Assembly: GCA_951217055.1 (NCBI GenBank)
Contig: OX578284.1
Span: 29,972,187-30,036,186 of the forward strand
From: Gerris lacustris
Lineage: Eukaryota > Arthropoda > Insecta > Hemiptera > Gerridae
DNA: 64,000 bases
Direction of reading: 5' to 3'
Shown here: in pieces, positions 57,130 to 64,000 of the stretch
Layout of the letters: each line of letters starts with the position of its first letter
How positions within the stretch are numbered: position 1 is the stretch's first letter
The notes under the pieces: generated by a model
The model's input: only the letters and a program-made list of their open reading frames with translations
The model's database searches: none
Told to the model about the DNA's origin: nothing
Translations under genes and position numbers: made by a program

Positions 57130-57620
57130 GTTTCTGTTTTGTTAAATTTACGAAGCTATTTTTTTTTTACATGTAATAATTTGCAGATAAGCCATGCATC
57201 ATTTATTGGGCATCTTTGCATATGCCATGATAAGCCTGGCTTATCTACGCTGTGGAGGTTGACTTGGCACACTTGCTTGTTAGCCCTCTGCTTCAGCAAG
57301 TCTCAACCTCTGACCGAGCAGAAGAACTTCTTCGCCATTCTTGGTCTGTTAGAGGCCATACAGCAGCACATTGACTTATTTATTTGTTGTTGTTGTTAAT
57401 AATATTGTTTCTTTTTATTTATTACCACTCAATGTGATCTGTCATTCATATAACTACGTATTTAAATCTGAGTGGTCATACTGAGGCAAATTGGTGCTTG
57501 CAGCAAGACTAGTAGGCTGATACTAGCTCTAGCTAGCCCCACTGCAGGGTATTTTCCCTCTTACTGTGCCATCCGGTTCTATCCGGTATACCCTGGCCTT
57601 GTCTTCTACATATATCTCCC
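57130..57620. repeat. Unclassified GC-richer repeat-like block
   Basis: 57180-57400 contains GATAAGCCATGCATC and an inverted CCTGGCTTATC, then CCTCTGACCGAGCAGAAGAA. 57500-57535 is self-complementary (ACTAGTAGGCTGATACTAGC). A plus-strand frame of 86 residues has no recognisable domain. Probably an old transposon fragment. Confidence 0.4.
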
Positions 57621-58361
57621 CCACCGTACTTCGTAACTAAAAACGTGAAACTTCGCATTCACTCCTTCCAAATAGAATCGCTTCCCTCTTCGCATCACGC
57701 TTTTATATTCATCGACTTTACACGGATTAAAAATAATATATATGTAACTATAATCGTAATCAAAAGCACGTTTTATCAATAAAAATAAATATAGCCGATA
57801 CTAATTGAACCTTTGTCATATTTTATAATTATTTTAACAAGTGAACTACGACACTATTGGTCATGAAAACAAAGAAATATAGTCAATATTAAAGAAAGTG
57901 ATTTTTAATAACTCTATATTAACTCGGCTTGTTACAATTACGTCACATCTTTGTATAACCTTCGTTTAAATTGTTGTTTTTAAAAAAAAATAAATCTTTA
58001 TTGCACTTTTTAATTTTGTGAACTCCATATTTTCTCATTTTTTAAGGTAATTTAATATTATATAAAGAAAGATAAGACAAAAGACGTACTTAGTTTTATA
58101 CTAAATTGAAATTTAGTTAGATCATACAGTGTAAGTAGCATTTGTTTTTGTTTTTTAGTTTACACGAAGTAACAATATAAATTATAAATAGATAGAAATA
58201 GTAGAAGATAAATTTAAGCTTTTTATCACGTAATAATCGGCAAAATTTATTAAACAATTATTTTTTAATTCTTAATTAATATGATTATTTTATATAATTA
58301 ATTATTATGTTGTATAATACATTAATCAATATATGCTGGTCGTGGGAACCTACTTAAGACT

Positions 58362-58735
58362 AATACAGGGTGTATCGATTTCAGACAACCAATTGTAAGA
58401 GGTGGTTCTATAGGTCATTAGGAGCAAAAAATTTCGTATAGGTTATTTTGCTATCTTTGCCCCCTTGCAGGGGGGAAAATATTGGAGATAGGAAAAATAG
58501 TTTAAAGTAAAAGTTTATAATTTTTCACCGTAGAATCCACATATGCTATTAAAAATATACACTCCAATTTGAAATTTTGAAGTTGGGTGGCCTGGGGGCA
58601 AAGTGGGTGGTTGCCCCTAGTGGGTGATTGCAGGAAAACAAACTTCCCTTTGCATGGTAGAGATCCCCCCAGTTTTATTAATTTATCTCAAACCGTTCAA
58701 AAGTTAAGAGGGGGGGGGGAGACTTTTGGACCACC

Positions 58736-58739
<4 letters not shown>
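58362..58739. mobile_element. Element with ACAGGGTG ends
   Basis: The left TACAGGGTGTATCGATTTCA and the right GGACCACCCTGTA give short inverted ends next to TA. Internal G/C runs and GGCCTGGGGGCAAAGTGGGT. Repeats of this form with ACAGGGTG termini are common in insects. The class is not certain, and no transposase is present. Confidence 0.55.

Positions 58740-58790
<51 letters not shown>
58738..58790. repeat. TA microsatellite
   Basis: About 26 TA units abutting the ACAGGGTG element. A plus-strand frame ends in a Tyr-Ile run that is only the repeat. Confidence 0.95.
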
Positions 58791-58798
<8 letters not shown>

Positions 58799-58827
58799 AA
58801 CTTAGTCTTAATCACTGATATCAATTA

Positions 58828-58934
58828 TTAAAATGTCTAATAAATCTAGATCTTCCGGAAGATTTTGCGAATCCCGACAAATCAAATATATTACTGGGAT
58901 CGGGATCATTCTCTGACGCGATTTCTTCAAATAT
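58828..58934 (-). other. Possible orphan terminal coding exon
   Basis: On the minus strand an acceptor TGTTTCTAG at about 58935 precedes IFEEIASENDPDPSNIFDLS, then GFAKSSGRSRFIRHFNN and a stop at about 58828. The mixed acidic and serine-rich composition and GC content look more like protein than the AT-rich surroundings. No upstream exon was found and I do not recognise the protein. It may be a last exon, a retro-fragment, or chance. Confidence 0.3.
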
Positions 58935-59424
58935 CTAGAAACATAACATAGGTCATAAATTTAGTAAAATGTCTACTACATTAAATATAATACTGCAGTA
59001 TTACTATACAAGAGTTCATCAATTTTTAGAACGTAAAAATGAAAGGTCATTAAGAGCAAAAATGTTCATAAAAGCTGTAGTCCAATTCCCTACAGAGCAG
59101 GAGCAATAATCAAAAATCAAGTGTGTTAAAATGAATCGACCTTTACCTTAAAAATTAACAATAACAAAAAATATTAATCTTGCAACAAACGAATATCCTA
59201 TCTTTGGAAAGATAAGAAAATTTACAATAAAATCGTGTATGTTCTAGTTGATTTTTTGTCTATTTAGTCAGTGGCGATCCTAGGGGGGGGCAGGGGGGGC
59301 TATAGCCCCCCCTGGGGGAAAATTAGCCCCCCCTGGAAGAAAATTAGCCCACGAAAGAAAATTAGCCCACCTTTAAATTTTTTTTTATGAAATATTGTTT
59401 TATTTTTTTTTATTATTATTATTT

Positions 59425-59840
59425 TTTTCCGAAGTGCTGATTAGCCTCCGAGCCGATGGCGAGGACAGGCTATGAATAAACGAGGCAGAAATGTTTCCTT
59501 TGCTGCCTTGTTGCTTTTGCATACAATATTTTATCTACGGGCGGCAGAAAAATGAAACTGCTAAAATACTATTCATTAAATTATTCAACAGAATTAACAA
59601 ATTTTCACAAATTATTTAAATAGTAAAACGTTTATATATTAAATTTTACTTATTCAACTATAAAACAATGTTATAAGATAGAGATGATAGTATAAACTAT
59701 TATTGCCAACATTATAACAATAAAAATTTTGCTGCCTAGGCATCAACATTTTTCCTCATTTTACCGCCCAGGCAGTAAAGTCACATTTCTCTGCCCAAAA
59801 TCAGTTCAATAATGCCTCATTTTGCTGCCGCAAGAAAGTA
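59425..59840 (-). repeat. Family C fragment nested in the hAT element
   Basis: Reverse relative of 18490-18745: CGAGGCAGAAATGTTTCC, TTTGCTGCCTTGTTG, GCATACAATATTTTATC, then TTTTGCTGCCTAGGCA and TTTTGCTGCCGCAAG. Confirms family C as a dispersed repeat. Confidence 0.6.
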
Positions 59841-60829
59841 AAATAATCTAATGATGTTTTTGTAGTTTTAAGTTTATATTTTCACGGGCGTCGCGTCGTA
59901 GCGTGGGGACGGGGAGGACACGTCCTCCCCAATATTTGATATGTGATTAAATTATTTAATTGAAATATTTAAAACGTTTTTACTTATCAACCCATATTTT
60001 GTCAATAATACGTGATTTATCAATTGTGTGTCATTTTGGTAATCCATGTTGCTGTGAACAGAGAACAACTAGTTTAGAATCTGAAGATGGCTATTAAGTA
60101 GCCAAAACCTGTTACCAGTTATTACTTATTACAAATATTTTGTGTGAAGACCTAGTGTTTCCTCCCCCTCCACTTTTCAAAATGATTACAATATGCTATT
60201 TATTGTATGGGGTAAATTTGCATTGTATTCCCCACCTATCTCTAAATATCCGATTTAATTCTGTTTTTTTTCCAGACTGTTCGTTTTTACATTACAAAAA
60301 CGATTTCCGTTGTAGCTTCTCGATAAACCCAATCTTATTTTTTAGGGTTTTGTAGATACTTCTTCAAACCCTAATGCCGGGGGTGATGTATCCGTTCGTC
60401 CGTCGCTCTATGGTTCATAGGGCTCAAACCGTTTAAGCTAAAGTGCTGAAATTTAAAACACTGATGCAACTTTTTGACCCAAACACACAGAAAAAAAAAT
60501 ATACAGAAGTTAAAAATATGCCCATGTGCAAGTCGCAAAAGTTGGTAAACTCAGAAATTTATATTTTTTTAAAGTTTTGAGTAGGTATCAAATGAAAGCT
60601 GCGGAATCTTAAGTTACAAATATATATTTGCTTTTTTAAATTTTCCATTGCTTAATGGTAAAATAAATCAAAATATACCCAAAGATATCCCCCCAACAAT
60701 AACGCCCCATAACGCCTGGTCCTAAAATTTCGAAATAATTCATGGTTATACCTTATGGCGGGGCGATGAAAATTTCCGAAAAAATGTAATTTATCTTGTC
60801 GTTATTACCGGTAAAAACATTGTGACCCC

Positions 60830-60990
60830 CAGGGGGATTGAACCAGGGACCCCTTGAGGCCAGAGAAAAAAATATATTACGGTAAAAATTAATTATATAA
60901 CGGGTATGCTTATCATTTACAAAACCCAAAAAAAGTACTTGGACGCAAGAAGTACTTGCGTCCAAGTACTTTTTTTGGGCCCGTGATATT
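60830..60990 (-). repeat. B-box-like segment next to a perfect hairpin, inside the hAT element
   Basis: Minus strand GGGTCCCTGGTTCAATCCCC (about 60835-60860) resembles the T-arm of a tRNA-SINE. At about 60924-60980, CCCAAAAAAAGTACTTGGAC and its inverse flank GCAAGAAGTACTTGC, giving a near-perfect 56-bp hairpin. Confidence 0.6.
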
Positions 60991-61849
60991 TTAACTTAAT
61001 TTTTTATTTATTTTATTGAAAATTATGGATGGTTATGGTTAGTTTAGGTTAAGGTTTTTTAAGGTTTTTGTAAGCATTTTTTGACGTTCTATCATTGCCA
61101 CATTAAACGTGACACTTTGCGTATATAAAAAAAAAAAAAAATAAATAAATAAAATATAATTCTGATTTTATCGAGATGCAGAACCGGAATCGTTTTTGTA
61201 CAGAGATACTGTAAAAAAGACAAATTATGTAAAAAGGAACATTTAAAAAAATTAAGTAAATCGGACAGTACGAAATTGGAGGGTCAAATAGTGCAGTTGC
61301 AGTTTTACCTATGATGTCCGAAAAAACGCTGTTTTAAGAGGTCATATTTTATCAATTTTCCTTCCAATAATGTACTGCTGTCGATGTCCATGTTAATTTT
61401 AACATTTTTTTTATCTATAAATATTATATTGTATATTGTTTCTGACAATTTATACATTTTTAAAACCTATACAGTTTTTAAACCAATCCTTTTGTTACCC
61501 TCATGTTAAAATAATTTTTATTTAAAGACCAATACTTTTTTTTCTGTGATGATATGGTATATGGTAAGTATCATAGGAGACTGTTTAAATAAGCCTCCAA
61601 CTATACTTACAATAGAACTTCCCAGTCCCAGTTCAATGGCAATTATAACATTCTTGAATGAATTTAATTGTTTAGCCTCACGAAAAAATTGCATAGAATT
61701 GCCTCTGGGAAGGACTGCAACAACATATAACATATACAAATGAGTTCTTCCTGGTATATTAAAATGTATACTAAACCCGCAAAACATGGGGGCTTTAGCC
61801 CCCCCAGAACTTTCAACCCAGGATCGCCACTGTATTTAGTGTGATCCAG

Positions 61850-64000
61850 CTTTCTTAAAACAAAAAATAATAATTATTTTTTTAATTTTGAAAAACTTTG
61901 AGCTCAAATATCGCTATGATCCTATTGAGAGAGATGAGTGCAAAGTTAAGATAAGTTGGCACTATTAATAACCATTGAAACGGTACCAAATACTAAAATA
62001 TTCCAACTCTATAAGTGGGTGAACAAACCAGTTCAACAAACCAGAATCATACCATGCTTGCAGCTGGTATAGGGCTTAAGTGACAATTTATATATTCTTT
62101 TATAAAATCTAAACCAGCTGCAGCAGGACATGTTTTCTTTTGCAACAATGTTTTCTTAGCCCACTTAGAGGTGGTTAGAGGTGGTTAGAGGTGGTTAGAG
62201 GTGGTTACACTTCATAATTGTGTATGGACAAATATATATCATATGAAGTATATTATCATATTTTATTAATTCTGTAATCGGTACAGAATTCGGTACGTAA
62301 TTGTAATTACGTACAGAATGTAATCGGTACAGAATTGTATATATACTGAAATCGGTACGTTCTATTTAATGCTATATTTTTATGAAAATGGATACCCGTG
62401 GGCCCGATTTTTTTTACACTTGTACCATTATAAATGTGTTATACTATTCTTTCTTCAAATTGTTGAAGTTATATACCACCGATCGTCTTATTTTTTCTCA
62501 TTTATTTAAATATGCTACCGGATACCGGATATTCAAAATTTAATTGTTTCTACGAGACAGCATTAAAATAGATGTTTAGAAATTAAGTAGGTATTTGAAA
62601 ATTAATGTTCTGGCAAAAATCATAATGTATATTATGTATTGCACGTTTACGTACTTACTACAGAAAGACTACCTCTTCTTCTCTCATGCTTTTATAATTT
62701 AGTTAAAATATCTCCTAATATTATTATTTTCTTTATTTATTTATTTTTCGTGAAATTACTTTTCGGCATTAGCTAAACTTGAAAAGAACGATAATAATAA
62801 ATTATTATAAAACTCTAGTATTTTTCCGCAATAAATTTTCATTTCTTTAGCTTCAAATTATTATTTGTTTTTAAAAAACAAAACATTTTTTGGCACAGGT
62901 TGATGAAAAAAAAAAATTGCCCAATAATTACCATTAAAAATGTTTTATATTATTCCCAAATAATTAGAATTAACACATACAAATATAATATGTGCATTGT
63001 ATTCCGAGATATTAATATGAAACATGAAAAATAAAAATAAAAAAATCAAATAAAAAAAAGTATAAATAAATTCATAAATAATAATTTCAGTCTAATTGAA
63101 TGTAATAAAAATATGAAAAAAATTAAGAATGAATTGGAATAATGCTTATATATTTACATTATGAAATGGTGTGTTGCTTAAAATGACAAGTGGTTGACCT
63201 TCCTTTTAATACATTCATACATTATAGAAGCCTACTTGAAACAAACGTGCTAAAAATAACTTACGTTTTAAGTCTTCCTAGTTAGGCAATATTTCCTTCT
63301 TTTTCTTTTTCTTAGAGCCTTGTTTGTAGAGTTATTTTATAGCTTGCGAAAGTTAACGTAAGTTTATAGTTTATACGTTTCCTATATCACATGAGAATCG
63401 TTCAAGTTCTTTGCTCAATTTAATTTTATAGACTAAAAATCGGTTTTAAAAGATTCAAACCCGTCTTATGAACTGATGAAGCATAAGAATAATCAGAACT
63501 GCATTGAAATATTAATAAAATACATACATACTTTTTCTTTCCTCTACGATTATAATTATAGACAGGGTATGTTGGCATTTCATTATTATGGTATTGCGTT
63601 TTGTTTTATCACTCTTTATCACTCCATTAATGTTTGTGTTGAAAAAATTGTTTATTTGATTTTTAAATTGGTTTTATAACTTATCATCAGAACAATTTTC
63701 ATTTTAAGAGTTCTAAATGCAAATGTGACAGCCTTGGAAATATATTAGAAGTAAGTGTAATAGTTAAAAATGTAGAAAAACTATAAACTAATTTAGTATT
63801 TTATCCCATAAGTATTAATTTGAGTTACTTAGCAAATCACTAAAGACTATAGGTTTAATTCCTACTATATGATACTACTACACGCTTTCAATACCAAAAG
63901 CTATATTATTTATGTCTTATATCTGAATTCTGTGCTTATTTCTAATACCGTATTAATCGTACCAATTTTATATTCTAACATTACTTTTTATAAAATCTTG
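61850..64000. other. AT-rich intergenic DNA with small tandem repeats, no gene seen
   Basis: 62165-62207 holds four GGTTAGAGGTG units. 62270-62360 repeats GTAATCGGTACAGAATT around the palindrome GTAATTGTAATTAC. The rest is low-complexity AT-rich DNA without exon-like sequence. Confidence 0.6.

Larger units (their letters stand above)
59269..61832. mobile_element. Non-autonomous hAT element, 2.56 kb, with 8-bp target duplication
   Basis: The left end CAGTGGCGATCCTAGGGGGG and the right end, inverted, CAGTGGCGATCCTGGG. The flanks TATTTAGT at 59261-59268 and 61833-61840 are identical. GGCTATAGCCCCCCCTGG-like G/C tracts sit just inside both ends. I see no hAT dimerisation or catalytic sequence; the 89-residue minus frame near 61518 is not a known domain. 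Other repeats are nested inside. Confidence 0.93.

Noticed and set aside
57139..57399. 86-residue plus-strand frame as a gene
   Set aside because: No recognisable domain; the inverse strand and the hairpin-like content point to a repeat fragment.
61518..61787. 89-residue minus-strand frame as hAT transposase
   Set aside because: It lacks any hAT dimerisation or RNase-H-like motif.

Overview
This is an AT-rich arthropod (almost certainly insect) genomic window. It holds one clearly recognisable protein-coding gene and otherwise intronic and intergenic DNA dense in transposon remnants. The organism cannot be named from the sequence. The gene has insect RhoBTB features, spliceosomal GT-AG introns, and RTE-like LINE, PIF/Harbinger, hAT, pogo-like, Helitron and tRNA-SINE debris typical of a medium or large insect genome (a hemipteran or beetle would fit).

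The gene is RhoBTB, on the minus strand, from a start codon at 34440 to a stop at 12817. I resolved fourteen coding exons by reading splice sites and phase. Together they give 2193 nt, or 730 codons plus a stop, with every junction in phase. The protein runs: atypical Rho GTPase domain (exons 1-4), proline-rich linker, BTB1 split by an insertion (exons 5-9), BTB2 (exons 11-12), and a C-terminal tail (exons 12-14). A 5' UTR intron splits the leader. A candidate upstream non-coding exon ends at 36259.

The introns carry many insertions. These are two LINE reverse-transcriptase fragments (23.1-23.95 kb with a 308-bp tandem duplication, and 31.45-32.06 kb), a PIF/Harbinger derivative with TAA target duplications (28.3-29.1 kb), a Helitron-like element (24.15-25.21 kb), several fold-back elements, and two tRNA-type SINEs.

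The 1-12.6 kb region lies 3' of RhoBTB. It holds a nested palindrome at 2 kb, a Harbinger derivative at 4.2-4.8 kb with a transposase fragment, a pogo/Tigger-type MITE at 5.0-5.4 kb, and a cluster of tRNA-derived SINE units at 6.7-7.8 kb.

The 36-64 kb region lies 5' of RhoBTB and has no confidently recognised gene. It contains two non-autonomous hAT elements with exact 8-bp target duplications (one nested inside a fold-back element), two near-identical 582-bp elements carrying a tyrosine-recombinase-like N-terminal fragment, a 22-bp tandem array, and large minisatellite arrays inside a dispersed repeat. That dispersed repeat ends in a conserved stem-loop (family A). Two short orphan exon candidates (50.48 kb plus strand, 58.8 kb minus strand) are noted at low confidence. 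I found no convincing undescribed functional system. The most unusual material is the family A/B repeats with their terminal hairpin and internal satellite expansion, and the recombinase-fragment elements.
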